NCBI GenBank assembly: GCA_934045075.1
Contig: OW203738.1
Location: 9,036,868-9,100,867 of the forward strand
Source: Yponomeuta sedellus
Taxonomy: Eukaryota > Arthropoda > Insecta > Lepidoptera > Yponomeutidae
Direction of reading: 5' to 3'
DNA: 64,000 nt
Part shown: positions 44,504 to 56,820 of the stretch, piece after piece
Layout of the letters: each line of letters starts with the position of its first letter
Numbering within the stretch: the first letter of the stretch is position 1
Notes under the pieces: generated by a model
Told to the model about the DNA's origin: nothing
Database searches by the model: none
The model's input: only the letters and a program-made list of their open reading frames with translations
Position numbers and translations under genes: made by a program

Positions 44504-44576
44504 CCGTGCCTTGCAAGGGACGTTAAGTCTTGGTGCCGGCTGTCATGTAATGGCCGTCGTTAAGCCATGTCAGAGA
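44504..44576 (+). repeat. SINE family A, internal fragment
   Basis: CCGTGCCTTGCAAGGGACGT to CGTTAAGCCATGTCAGAG, lacking both ends. Confidence 0.65.
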
Positions 44577-44789
44577 CTATTATAAAATGTGAAAGAGACA
44601 GCATATTTTGCCCGTCCACTTTCTCACAAAAACTTTCTGGAGGTAGAACATTTTAAAATGAAACGTGTAGCAAGCATGCATAGAATGGAACGCAACTACA
44701 ACACATTGATGTCCTACTGTGCTTATACGGCAGCCCGCACACAGCTACACGCTAGGAGCCTATATAACCGGGCGCACGGCTGCAGAGAT

Positions 44790-45170
44790 TGAGCTCCGCT
44801 GTGCGCCCTCCTCGGCCTCGAGGGGGGTCGCTCCCGATGTGGGTTTAGGGGTCTTTAGGACCAAAACCAGTCCCAAGGTGGTGTTTAGTGGGTAGGCGCA
44901 CTTCTTGTGAGTCCCACATTGGCTGCACGGCCGGGTCCGTGCTGTTATGCATGAGCATTCACCACCTCCCTCCCCCGTGTCCTCCGGAGGGTGCCCTTTA
45001 TAGGGTTAAAAAAAAAACAGAGATTCATTCGACAGCCAGCTGGCAATGAGTACGATAGCTCCGCAGTCTGCTCAAAGTCAGGTCGCTGCATCTGTGCGAT
45101 AACTCCGCAGTCCTCAGGTTTTAGCAAGCTAGGATAACATCAGGGTGCGATAGCCACGCAGTCAGCCCTA
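44790..45170. other. GC-rich block and a threefold GATAGCTCCGCAGTC repeat
   Basis: 44790-45000 is GC-rich (CTCGGCCTCGAGGGGGGTCG, CACGGCCGGGTCCGTG) and ends in an A-run at 45008; I suspect the 3' end of an R1-like or other LINE but cannot prove it. Then GTACGATAGCTCCGCAGTC (45050), GTGCGATAACTCCGCAGTC (45094) and GTGCGATAGCCACGCAGTC (45145) recur at 44 and 51 nt spacing. Confidence 0.35.
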
Positions 45171-46367
45171 GGTTCTATACTAGGTTACCTATCCTATTAC
45201 TATAGCAATACATGTTACTTAAGTTGTGTGTTACCATAGAATAAATCTACCAGTTCTTATGACATTGGAGTTTTCATTCACTGGCCACACTACAAACGTT
45301 ATTAAAAAAAGACATTATTTGTCAGATTAACTGACACTTATGATAAAACATAAAAGAGACGGGGATTTCTGGGCCCGATTGTAAATAGTTGAGATATGGT
45401 TTAAAAAAAGCGTTGTATTTTTCTATTTTAAAACATAAAAAATGAGCTCAATTCACAATCTGGAAGACGAGAAATCTTAAAAATAAGTTTATGTCCCTAA
45501 TAAAATAGGATACCGATTACTTTAATCGATTAGTCTGCATGTATTAAATAAAAAAACACCTGCACCAGATGATTGATTCAATCAAATTAAATAAATACAT
45601 TATAATATACTTAATGTCAACATTTAAAAAAAAATCTATATATTAACTTGATGAAAATAAATCTTTAAATTGATTCTCGTATAAGGATCGATTTATTACC
45701 CGTGTTTGTCAACTGTATTTTTAATCTGTGTTTATGCCAAGAAAAACATCCTCGGTCTGTGCTAACAGTGACAGGCGTGACAGCTCCCGACTCAATCTAT
45801 GATCTCTCGTCTTCTTTTAGAATAATACAGCGTCTTCTCGTATCGTTTAGTGCGTTTTGAGTGTGTTTCCTGTTGTTTTTGTTATTATAATTCGCCGACA
45901 AGTGCTTTCTTTCTACAGACTTACGATCTTGCTTAACTTTTACGGACACGGATAAGTTTAGTATAAGTTTCATTGTCAGCTTATTGCATAGCCTCATTTT
46001 TACTAAATCCCTTACAACTCTGCTCTCAGATTGCCAAAATCCGCAGAATTTTCCGAGATGGTTTGCTAATATATAAGCTCTAAATTGACATCTCTTTCAC
46101 CTTTTTACACCCAGGCCCAAGAATGTATGAAAGTGTATCCATTTCCTTTTATTCTAGACTCCCGATGGGAGCTGTCAAGATGGCAACATCTTGGAGTTTT
46201 TATATACAAAACAAGAAAACGTTAGAAGGTCGAATAACACATTTAATTTTATCCACAAATATACGAAATATCGGTGAATATTATTAATTCATAATTGTAG
46301 CATTACATATATTTACTGCCTTTTAAAATGGATTTAGCATTTAAACAATATTTAATACAACACCCAT
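45171..46367. other. Unique AT-rich DNA
   Basis: No gene or repeat recognised. Confidence 0.3.
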
Positions 46368-46500
46368 TGCCGGTGAAAGAAAACTACATGAGGAGGCGCT
46401 TGAAATTTCTAATCCGCAGTTGGCACATGTGGTACGATTAGCCCATACTTTCTTTCTGGGAGAAGGCATGTACCCTGCAGTGGGATATAGGCTACATAAA
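46368..46500 (+). repeat. SINE family F, 3' part
   Basis: GAAAACTACATGAGGAGGCG, TGGCACATGTGGTACGATTA and CCCTGCAGTGGGATATAGGC follow the family F order. Confidence 0.5.
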
Positions 46501-46905
46501 AACTACATATTGCTGCTATCCAGGCAAAGTGACACAGGAATTCTCAGCCAAACTCTTGTTTTCGAATTCAGTTGATAGTAATGCTACTTTACCCTCGATA
46601 CACTAAGGACAGCGTAGCGTTATTAAGCCCCTTATCTGGCCGAGTCACTGTGCCCCGAGCCTCGCGGTGTCGTGATGGAATTCCACGGACTTTCCTTTAC
46701 GACCACGCTACATATGCGCCGTACGATGGTTTGATTGCCGTGGTGTATAAACAGAGATAGCTAATAGAGATTTGGTAGGGCACAGTAAGAGATAGAGCTA
46801 TGGTAGAGATACGCTTAGGGAAGAGATACCTAAACTAAATATTCCTAGAATATTCTTATCTTATCTTATCTAAACTAAGAAAATACTACACACTTCACTT
46901 TGATA

Positions 46906-47072
46906 TAAACCCTTGGAATTTCCTCGGTAAGCCTCGTATGTCCCCACTGCTGGGGCACGGGTCTCTTTCTGCTTAGCAGGAAGGTTATGCCATACTCCAC
47001 CACTGGGGCCAAGTCCGGTTTGGTTCAAGATTGTAAGACAGTGGCGGGCCTTACTCTCAGTGTTTATCAAGT
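46906..47072 (-). repeat. SINE family A, 3' half
   Basis: TATAAACCCTTGG is interrupted by about 22 nt before GTATGTCCCCACTGCTGGGG. It stops at GTTTATCAAGTT. Confidence 0.75.
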
Positions 47073-48569
47073 TAACTTTACATACTTCTGTATAAATAGA
47101 ATCTAGATCTTGTTTGTAGTGGACACCTATGTTTAAGATGCCACCTATGAAATAAAAGCGTATCTTTTTTTATAGATCGTTTTCGATCGTTAAAAGTGTC
47201 AGTGCACTCTTTCAATCACTTTCAATCAATAGTGATCTTTAGGTCCCGCGGCCGAGAATCTAGGATGCGGTATGTATGTTAAAATAAAATATTATCGTAT
47301 CTTTGCCGTGTGTGGCGCCCTGTATCCTTATATAATCAACTATTGATCGTATTGATGACGTAAATAATTTACATGCTGAATGTAAGCGTACATTGAATAG
47401 TAGATTGCTTTCCGAGGGTAGAAAGAATCAATTCCCGAGGTATTTAGACTATAGTCCGAGTAGGAATTGATTCTTTTACCCGTGTTAAACACTCTTCTTT
47501 TCATTTCGAATATGAGGAAAATAAAACTCATTTTTAATATTCTATATATTAATAATCTTAGCATAAAAGATTATTACCTATTTTTTTTTAATTCCGTCAC
47601 ATATACTATTAATAACAGGTTAGTACCCGCCAATTTAAATCGACTTTTTAAATTTTAAATTTGGAACTCGGCGCTTAATTGTTGCGGCTTATTCCGCTCA
47701 AAGAAATTTGCGCTAAATTCACACTGGCTATTTAGAAACTCACATGGCCGCAGCATTTTTTTTATTTAGTTTTTTTTAAAAACCTATTTATTACAAAAAC
47801 TCTTCACAACTGACACAGTAGTTCTATTTTTAAAGTTCATTCCCGCCCTTAGGTGGGAAGTAATTTGTATGAGTTTAATAATTTCCCTCCCTATGGAGGG
47901 AAGCAGCATTTTCCACCCAATAATCAGATCAAAACAACACTACTTTCCGAGTATAAGAAATGAAAAAATTTTACCCGCTACCTTCGGGTCGTGATGTAGT
48001 GGAGAAAATGGTAGCGGGAAAAAAACTCCACTTGGACCATCTTTCCTCAAATCTTTATAGTCTTAATACATCAGTTGGAACCTACCATACTTATGATAAG
48101 ATTCCATAACTGCCATCAATAACATCGAATAAATGCCATCTAAAAATGCGGGTTGCCTGTTCCAATTTGGAAAAGCAATGTGGAGATTGCATGTCGGTCC
48201 GTTTTGATCCACTTTAGGCAGTTATTGTTTAGGAATTCAGTTTTAGTTTTCATCAACAATTCCATTACAGACCAAGTACTAGCTGGCCAGCACAGTTTTC
48301 TTTAAAAAACTTTTTAAGCTTGACAAGATTATTCTGTAAATCTAAAAGTCACACAGCGTGTTTCTTGTTAATTAAAAAAATCACTGAATCAGAGGGATTC
48401 AGTGAGTTATTTAAGATAATTTCCTGGTCAGCTTTTAATACGAGTATTTATGGTTTGGAAAGATTAATACGCTTCTAGTTTTTGAGTTCTGAATGAAGAC
48501 TATTTACATACTTATACTTAAACATAAATAACTAAAATTGATCACAATAAAATACTATTTATATACAGT
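47073..48569. other. Unique AT-rich DNA with one hairpin
   Basis: GGGTAGAAAGAATCAATTCC (47416) pairs with GGAATTGATTCTTTTACCC (47463-47481). No gene seen. Confidence 0.35.
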
Positions 48570-48741
48570 CCTATTTATAAAAAGACAATTCCACTAAAAC
48601 ACTGTTTGGCTGGAGTGAAACAGGAACTCCTGCCATAACCCGGCTTTAACTCCTTATTAAGAATGTTTTAGTGGAATCGAGTTTTTATAAATAAGGCTAT
48701 TTACATAAAATCACTGATTTTATGTAAATAGCCTTATTTAT
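48570..48741. repeat. Inverted-repeat element followed by a second palindrome
   Basis: Arms CCTATTTATAAAAAGACAAT (48570 on, continuing TCCACTAAAACA) and TGTTTTAGTGGAATCGAGTT (48664 on) bound about 60 nt. The right end then overlaps a second near-perfect palindrome, AAGGCTATTTACATAAAATC / GATTTTATGTAAATAGCCTT (48693-48735). Confidence 0.8.
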
Positions 48742-48892
48742 ATAAGTTTCACTGTAGTGCACAGTTCATCACCGTGATACGCGTAGTGATTTGCTATTAC
48801 AGGTGCCTTGACCACCTCAGACAGATGAGTTCCTCACCATGATTTCTTTTACAATTACCGAGCTATTACGAAACAAACCTCTTATAACACAA

Positions 48893-49037
48893 GATAACTT
48901 CTGACAGTAAGGCCCGCCACTGACACTCCTCCACCAACCTGGACTTGGCCTCCGTTTTGGAGTATGGCCTAACCTTCCTTCGATGCAGGAAGAGGCCCGT
49001 GCACTTGCAGTGGGGACATACAAGGGGTTGATATCAA
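48893..49037 (+). repeat. SINE family A, 3' part
   Basis: CTTCTGACAGTAAGGCCCGC to ACATACAAGGGGTTGATATC. Confidence 0.8.
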
Positions 49038-49039
49038 AC

Positions 49040-49330
49040 ACACACACACGTCTGAAACTCACAACTACAGCCATGGCCGCCGTACTAGCCTATCTATCCG
49101 TAAAAGCAGCTATAGTCAATACCAACTTCTCGCGTTCCACGGGGCTAATAAAAACTAAAGCTCGCTCCTTCTTCGCGTGTGTGTGGACGTAAATCAGTGG
49201 ATTGTCACTCGGGCCGGCTTATAATTTTACTGTCGGCCGACGGCGACACGTCACACGACTCGCCGGCCGGTCACGCGAGCCTCACCATCTTGCCGAGGAC
49301 GAGGCTTAGTGTAAAGCTTTTATTGTCTTT
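49040..49330. other. CpG-richer unique stretch
   Basis: An ATG at 49071 in CAGCCATGGCCGCC opens 40 codons to 49192. CGGCTTATAATTTTAC (49213) is TATA-like, and 49230-49300 is GC-rich. It could be promoter-proximal DNA of a host gene, but no homology or splice structure supports a call. Confidence 0.25.
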
Positions 49331-49406
49331 GTTCGGAGCTCGGAGTTGAATCGATTTTCTTGCTGAGGTTGTTTCAAGAAAAGAGAAGAGGTGGAAAGTG
49401 GTCTGT

Positions 49407-49480
49407 TAGATAGATAGATAGATAGCGAACACTTTATTGCACAACTAGAAAAATATTACAACCATGATTCTTAAATCTAA
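49407..49480 (-). mobile_element. LINE 3' end with (GATA)n tail
   Basis: TTAGATAGATAGATAGATAG then CGAACACTTTATTGCACAAC. Confidence 0.65.
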
Positions 49481-49853
49481 GTTATGTTGAAATGTAGTAG
49501 ATCTTTGATAAATAATAAGAACTGGAACGACTGCAGGTGTTGTTTTATTTGTAGATAGTATAATAAAACAGAAAAACTGGATAAAAACGGATAAGCAGGT
49601 TAAATAGTCAGATCTGGTCGAAGGGTAAAGTAGTAATGATGAAAAATGAGGAAAATCGAAAAATGTGTGACGTAATTTGAAAATGATAGATAGAAAAAGA
49701 AATAAAAATGGTGTAAAGAGGTTTGCACCGTTACAATGTTATACAATTGGCTGTTAGGTACGTGGCGAGTGGCAAACTCTCGGTCGAGTAACATAAAATG
49801 TAATCTATTACAATGAGCCTTTTTCGGCAGAAATTCACGAAGCACTTTTTTTT

Positions 49854-50083
49854 TTATGGACATATTACACAGATCTCGTTAGCCCTATACTAAGTACAAC
49901 TGAATGACTTGTGTTAGAGGTGCTAACTCGACGATAGATTTAATACAATAAATATATAGATAACATCCAAGACCCGAGACAAACTAGAAAAGTTCGTTTC
50001 CTAGTTTGACCCGGCCGGGGATCGAACCCGAGACCTTCAGTTTAACAGTCAGCGTGCCAAACCACTGCGCCACCGAGGCCGTC
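49854..50083 (-). repeat. SINE family C, full length
   Basis: On the minus strand: head GCCTCGGTGGCGCAGTGGTT, B-box GGGTTCGATCCCCGG, end CGAGATCTGTGTAATATGTC. Confidence 0.85.
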
Positions 50084-50099
50084 AAGAACCGTCACTATC

Positions 50100-50954
50100 A
50101 AGGCCGTCACTTGATAGAAGACAGGGACACGTGTGTCAAGTTGTGCTTAACAGATTAAGGCGATTAGTGGTGCTAACTAGTGCCAGCAAAAAACCATAAC
50201 TTGTTTTATAATACGTTTTTAACTAAAAGTGAACATGAGAAATTTAACGACTGTGACAAATTCTTCGAACCAGTAAAAAAGTAGATAATTTTATTTTCCA
50301 CTGGTGGTGCTGGTTAGCAACCCAAAGCAGCTTAATTTTGACAGCCGCATTCCGGTTTAGCTGGCGCCACGCCTGTAAGCGCCATCTATGAACTGCATTG
50401 TGAATTGTGTCTAAAACAAATCATAAGTATGAAGTGGATTTGTTTAATACTACGCGAGGTGTTAGTGAGGCGCGCGATTAATCAGTTGTTTTTTGACTTG
50501 TAGTTTTTTTAACTGGGTGGAGCTTGGTTAAATCAATATATTTTATAAATTGTGTAATTACTGCTTTCTTATTTGTATTTCTGATATTAGTGTAATTTTC
50601 TCATTACGTTAATGGAACTGTGAACATGAGAACTGTCTGCGTTCAAGCTAATCTAAAACTAATTGTGAAGACTTTTAATTGGCTGAGTATTTATTTATCT
50701 ATGTACTGTAATAGCTGTTAGTCTTCCTAGAGAATAAGATAAATAACATAAAAATAAAATAAACGGTAAGCGCCAACTAATCTTAATGCTAAGCCTTCCT
50801 CTGATTACCACCGCACAGACTTACATCTAGCGTGGTAACCAACGTAAAACATGCTTGTAATCTTTTTATTTTTTAAATAAAACATTTTGTACGTGTATTG
50901 GTGCTAAGAACTGCTGATATTATGAACTGCTGATATTAACTGCTTATATTATTT
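50100..50954. other. Unique AT-rich DNA
   Basis: No gene or repeat recognised. Confidence 0.3.
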
Positions 50955-51235
50955 TTTAATGCACTAACCGTTGCTAAGGACAACTTTAAAAAAACCTATT
51001 TAGGGGCTAAGAATTCCATCCATGCCGGGATTCAAACCGACGACGTCTGGCTATCCGTGCCAGCGCTCTTTCCAACTGAGCTAATGGGCGAATCATCAGC
51101 ATCAGTGAAATTTCGAACCTCTTTACAATATTCTCTGTATTATTCTAACGTACAGGCAGCGACATCTGGCTGAAGTAATTTGCATCACTTGCAGCCCCGA
51201 GTACCTACTTTGCTGTTAGGTTTTACATCGAAATG
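50955..51235 (-). repeat. SINE family B, long form
   Basis: It runs from tail TTTAATGCACTAACCGTTGC through antisense head (CCAACTGAGCTAATGGGCG) into the 5' extension (CAGCGACATCTGGCTGAAGT, TTTTACATCGAAATGATATC). The extension here reaches at least 150 nt beyond the tRNA-like head. Confidence 0.8.
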
Positions 51236-51456
51236 ATATCGCTGTACCCACAAGATTTCATTATTTTTTAATACCCGTGCTAAAGACAACTTTAAAAACC
51301 TATTTTGAATACCTAGTACTCAAACCATTATTCGAATATATCGAGCATTTCGAATAATCATTTCATACACCTGCTATGGTTGACTGGTAGAATTTACTAG
51401 TAGCATTAAGTCCGCCGCATTGCCGTTGTAATATTTACGTGCAATATACGTTTGAC

Positions 51457-51510
51457 GACCTCTGTGGCGCAGCGGTAGCGCATATGCCCACTATGCAAGA
51501 GGCCGTAGAT
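51457..51510 (+). repeat. SINE family D, head fragment
   Basis: GACCTCTGTGGCGCAGCGGT and AGCGCATATGCC only. Confidence 0.6.
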
Positions 51511-52445
51511 GTGTATCTATATTAATATCACTACGTACAAAAAGTATTTATTTACATGTAATATGACATTACTACATATAAAATTTATGTATTTTGTCTC
51601 GCGTAACACTACAACCCTCCTAACCCCCCATTAACTTCTTTCAGTAGTGTCTATCCAAAGATTGTCTGGAAGAGATCGCTTTTAGTAATAAGACCACCGT
51701 ATGGCCTATGAATAACTAGATGTATACTACCTTATCTCTGTAAATTACTTGTGTAAAGCTTATCAATACATCTTAAGTAGCACTTGCCGTGCTTGTTAAG
51801 CCAATAAGTACCTTATTTTCATATTGTTTATAATGGGCACCTGTAGTAACCTTGATGTAGATCAAAAACATCTCTGACGGATATCCAATAATTAGTAAGT
51901 TTTTTTAATAACCGAATATTTAATAATATTATAAGAAAACTTTTCATCGTCATGAGACTTTTCCATTATTTCAAGTCACTTCATAAGTAATATTTGAAGT
52001 CACAATATTTTGTTATCACCTAACTTAATTACAGAGGTACATAAAAACAGATCAAGCCGATAGTAAAGACGTCTAGACTCAAGAATGGGCGGGCCTTCGT
52101 GCAAGATTAATGTTAATTGAGTAAATGATTAAATGCTGCGATATACCTTCATGATTCCAGGCGACAAAACTTTACTTAGTTAAGTCATGTTCTAGATCTG
52201 GCCGTCAGATACCTGTTATTTTTTCCTTTTTTCATAACCGGCCAGTTCCGTCGAAATCACTAAAAAGAAGGTCGATTTTATATAGATAACTTTCAACATG
52301 CGAAATAGTGCTTAGGTCAAATTATGACATCCTGTTTGGAACAACGTGCTTTGTCTATTACATTTTTCGTAATCTCTGCTCGCATTCCTAAAACGTAATG
52401 TCTTTTGGCTGGATTATTTCCCGCACGTCAAAGTAGAATGTACAT
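51511..52445. other. Mostly unique DNA with a LINE 3' UTR piece
   Basis: TTCTTTCAGTAGTGTCTATC and TTGTCTGGAAGAGATCGCTT (51638-51700) match the LINE UTR in the 37-38 kb arms. The rest shows nothing. Confidence 0.4.
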
Positions 52446-52658
52446 TCTGTTAGCTTTTAGAATAAATATCGGGCTCTAAAGTAGGCTTCGGTTTTCACCG
52501 AAAGCACGCGAGTGTAATACTACTTCTCTGATTTTGAAATTAAGTGCCATATTAGGTCCGATTTCGAAAATAAGTGTCATATTAGTTCCAATATTTCTAT
52601 TACACGAATATATATCCGATTCTAACCGATAGTAGCCGATGTATATTCTAAAAGCTGA
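52446..52658. mobile_element. MITE family M1, copy 3
   Basis: Left end TTCTGTTAGCTTTTAGAATA is intact. The right end TTCTAAAAGCTGATGATGAT is degraded. The interior shares GGGCTCTAAAGTAGGCTTCG with the other copies. Confidence 0.75.
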
Positions 52659-53757
52659 TGATGATTGGCCTTTTTGCATCTACGTAATGAGATGATTTAT
52701 ACAACGTCTAGTGGTATCCTCACTAGATGGGTGAAAAGAAGGGAGGGTAAAAGCTAGACTGTAGATAATTTTAGGTTTTAAAATGTAAAGGCTGCTTTAG
52801 ATCGTGGCTCGACTGCTGGCCGCAAAAATAAAACACGGTCTGGGCAGATTAAAAAGAAAAGCACAATGCATTTTGACGTCTACGGGCGACACTCCAGCTT
52901 AAAAAAGTAGGTTGTCCACACGAAGGCTCGGAGGGTGGGACTCGAGCTATTATTTCACGACACGACCGTCCAGGCTAATAGGTGTCATTATTGTGTCGTT
53001 CAGAAATTGCCCCACTATCGGACGAGTTATCACAGTGGCCTTTATAGGTTCAGATTACATGGCTCTAGTACCTGTGTAGGCATGTGCTTCACCGCCATTG
53101 GCTGGCGAGTATTGGCGGTATACGGTAATTGCCCATGTGATTACTATAACTTTAAGAAAAATTGGTGGTTTCTGAAATGAAAAGAGGTAAAAGGTATTTA
53201 TTATTTTGTCAGTATCGAAAAGCAAGAAACTCAGCTTTCCGAAACAGGCTGCTATTTTTAGTCTTTGCAAAAATAACGTTTGCATTTTCTTAGCATAATG
53301 AGCGAGTGTCAAAACTGAGCACGTAGCGAAAACATCAAAATTTCCCGGCACCCCAATATCAATTAACAAGCCACCCTCCTCGGAATTCAAGGAAACACCT
53401 GAAACTGGCTTCCCTCTATCCTTCACGCGGTATCACAGACAAATAACGGTCATAACGCTTCCTGCCGCCAGTTAATTTATGCAGTGGCTTATAGAATAAT
53501 TACCTGATATAGAGAGACGGATTGAGCTTAGGTTTGACCTAAAATTTACTTTATTGTCTTAGCCACGGGCAAGATAAAAAGAGTGCTGCTCTTAGTCTCT
53601 ACCTATCTCATCGGGGTACAAACGTGAGTGAGGTAGGAAAAATATTCATATTATCCCTTTCTAAGGATTGAAATATGATTGTTTATGTGTTAGCAATGTT
53701 ATTACATTTACCATAAATCTATTTGTTTACAATGTGCCTTCCTATATAACATAAAAT
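52659..53757. other. Unique DNA with an unassigned 123-codon frame
   Basis: A minus-strand open frame at 53055-53426 is the longest outside repeats and the LINE. Its translation shows no motif I recognise and no splice context. I do not call it a gene. Confidence 0.25.
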
Positions 53758-53861
53758 TTACATACAGGCACATACATTGCTTCTGGCCCCACACTAGGAT
53801 ACCCTGTGTCGTGGGAACCAGAAAAGGCGACATCACAAACATGTAAACGTTCAAGACCTGG
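53758..53861 (-). repeat. SINE family D, 3' half
   Basis: TTACATACAGGCACATACAT through CACAAACATGTAAACGTTCA. The tRNA-like head is absent. Confidence 0.75.
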
Positions 53862-54022
53862 AACATATGAATATAATTATCTAATCTATCTTTGATTTAT
53901 AAACAGTGGCAGCCCTAAACGGAAGTTTAGGGCTCAAATGTCTTTATAAGATCAAGTCTTTCATGTCAGTAGACTATCGATATTTGAGACCTTTTTTGCA
54001 CTAGATTAGATCTATATCGCCG

Positions 54023-54270
54023 GGCCACGGCGGCGCAGCGGTTTGGCACGTTGACTGTACAACCGAAGATCTCGGGTTGATCCCAGGCCGGGTCAAACTA
54101 GGAACCGAACTTTTCTAGTTTGTCTCGGATCTTGGATGTTATCTATGTATTTATAGTATTAAATCTATCGTCGAGTTAGCACCTGTAACACAAGTCATTT
54201 AGTTGTACTTAGTATGGAGCTAACGAGATCTGTGTGATATGCCGATGAATATTTATTATTATTATTATTC
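54023..54270 (+). repeat. SINE family C, full length
   Basis: Head GGCCACGGCGGCGCAGCGGT, B-box GGGTTGATCCCAGG (one base short), tail ATGAATATTTATTATTATTA. Confidence 0.8.
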
Positions 54271-54892
54271 TCATTAGAAAAAAAACATAAGTAAGTGGAA
54301 TAGATCTGCCCATATATTACTAGCATCAAATCCAGAACGATTCCAGTCGAACTGTCAAATTTCATACTAATTGCTATCGCAAATGTCAGGAATCCAGTAA
54401 GATTTATGCCTTGTGCTTTTGTTAGCAGGCAAAGGCGTCTTCAACATTGAAACACTCCCAAATTTAAGCCATTTTTACAAAACAAGTACAGTGGTATCCA
54501 GTGGGCCTTTGTTTTGGCAGTTAAGCAGTAACATGCTAGACGAACGAGGTAATCGAAAACCTACTTTTGTAACGAGATGTTTGAATCATTTTATTCAAAA
54601 TCACTCACACTAAATTGTGTTATGTTAATGGTATGATCTAGTTTGACTATCTACGGACTTACTCACGTACAGTATATGCTTAAGACTATTGTTCGTCACT
54701 CCAGCTTATAAATCATCTTATAAACTAATACCGTGGACCTTGTGCTGGTGATGCGTCGGTTATGATACCAATATTTGGTAGTTTGCAAGGCCTGGAAACC
54801 TATGATACTGATTTTTTGATACAGTTTTGGCTCCAGTTATTCCACAAGTAGTAAATTCTGTTATTGCACATAAACAAATGTAATGTACTTCT

Positions 54893-55031
54893 GCCGGTAA
54901 GGCCCGCCACTGTCTTACATTCCTCCTCCAACCCGGACTTGGCCCCCGTGATGGAGTATGGCCTGACCTTCCTGCGATGCAGAAAGAGACCCGTGCCCCA
55001 GCAGTGGGGACATACGAAGGGTTGATACCGA
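54893..55031 (+). repeat. SINE family A, 3' part
   Basis: CGGTAAGGCCCGCCACTGTC to ACATACGAAGGGTTGATACC. Confidence 0.8.
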
Positions 55032-55475
55032 TTTTGTAATATTATTCTTGTTTAATATTATTATTCTTGTGTGTAGTGTAATGTTATTCAAGGTCTGTCC
55101 TTCTGATCAGCAGAATCCATGTCTGAATTTAATTTATGCGCGAACACCAACTAGGTTCGCTCCGCTCGCCAGTTAGTTTGCAGTCGGTGGCTGTTTCCGT
55201 TTTGTTGTGCTTAGGTTTTAATATTGTAGCAGCTCTCTGTTGGCTGCATTGGACTATACAAAGTTCCGGATTTAGTTTTGGGGATGATTTAAAATTTATC
55301 GTTAATATTTTAGTTCCAAAAGCCAGCTCATTTGAGTATTAAACTCTCATTTTAGAGGTAGTTAGTATTAAGCCCGGGGCTGGTACAAAGCAGACAAATA
55401 AAGTGCCGGTCGCTAGGATAAAAGAAAAAAAATCTTTACTATTTCAGTTACCGAAAATCCAATTAAAAATGTAGT

Positions 55476-55670
55476 AAGCGGTGGTAGCTCAGTGGGTAGA
55501 ACCATGGACTGGCAAGCGGGAGCCCCATTCGATCCCGAGTGCGAGCATGTACCAATGACTTTGTTTAATTTCAAAGTTACGTATATTTGCGAATTTGTAG
55601 TCGCAATACCACACGCTAACGGTTGGGGAAAACATCGTGAAGAACCCCGCGGCTTGGTTGGCTTCGCACG
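55476..55670 (+). repeat. SINE family F with tRNA-like head
   Basis: A-box GGTGGTAGCTCAGTGGGTAG and B-box-like CATTCGATCCCGAG open the element. The AGTCGCAATACCACACGCTA and AAAACATCGTGAAGAA blocks follow. This copy shows that family F is tRNA-derived. Confidence 0.7.
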
Positions 55671-56712
55671 TATTGACTAGTGTTTCCTGTGGGCTAGGTC
55701 GACTAAGCTGTCAGGATGGTATAGGTGCTGGGCAAGCCTACACCATCTATAAAACCATGTCCCTGGCACTACAGCGTTGGAGTGGTCCCTTCACCCATCT
55801 AGTGTGGGTGAATATACCACTGGACGCTGCATAAATCATCTCATTAAGTAGATGCGAAAAGGCCAATATTATTATAAATCCAATTGAATCTCTCGACAAT
55901 TTAGGGCAAGGCTTAAGATTAGAACTAAACATTGTACTTTATTGCAAAATCATGTTATGTATTCATAACATATGGTGATAATTAATGTTTGTTGAAACCC
56001 ATCGGTGTTTCCATTAGTGTGCTATGAATCTGAATCGTTAAATCTATTATCTAATTGCGATCAACGGTTGACAATCGATGTTATAATCTCCGTGACTTTG
56101 CACAATATAATGTAATTTAAGGGTGAAGTTACAATGTATGCTATAAATATAAGGACAGCGAAAGATATGAAGCCTCTACTTTACTTAAAAATCACAAATA
56201 AACCACTCAGTAGAAACCGTAAATTAGGGAAAAAAAATGTACAAGAAAAGTTTTTGATCAACTTTAATTGACGTATTTCAGAAATAACCATTACATACTT
56301 TTTTAACAAAAGTCGAGTTTATTGCTAATAATTTATTTTTTATATACGCGTTTCGTAAAACGGCAATTCATAGCATATTATGACAATTCGATTTACATTG
56401 CGGTGCAGATTACTAGTTTATCTATGAGTTATTTGGCTGTTAAATTTACATCGGATTGTATTAGTTTATAAATTGAAGTTCTATAATACGGCTCCCAGGT
56501 GCATTTGTAATAGATATCTCATATTGTAATTACTTAGATACTAGAAATAATTATATTGTAAAAAAATCTGGCTGTGTATTTTAGATTGCTAGCTTAATAC
56601 TAATAAGTATTTTCTTCCAGCTAACCTTAGATTATGTCGATAGTGGTGCGAATAGTGCCCGAAAATAGTTATTGTGAAAAATTACATAGACCACAATACA
56701 ACAATATTACAT
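55671..56712. other. Unique AT-rich DNA
   Basis: No gene or repeat recognised. Confidence 0.3.
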
Positions 56713-56820
56713 CCATATCAACCCTTGCCCCACTGCTGGGGCACGGGTCTCTTGCTGAACCGCTGGAAGGTAAGGCCGTACCCCCCCACGGGGGCCAAAT
56801 CCGTGTAGGTTTCCTCGTAA
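56713..56820 (-). repeat. SINE family A, 3' fragment
   Basis: CATATCAACCCTTGCCCCAC and CTGCTGGGGCACGGGTCTCT. Confidence 0.75.

Noticed and set aside
53055..53426. 123-codon minus-strand frame as a host gene
   Set aside because: No recognisable domain, no splice or promoter context, and no supporting neighbour.
55136..55342. 68-codon frame with a hydrophobic stretch
   Set aside because: Too short, no signal-peptide design beyond a chance Leu/Val run, no context.
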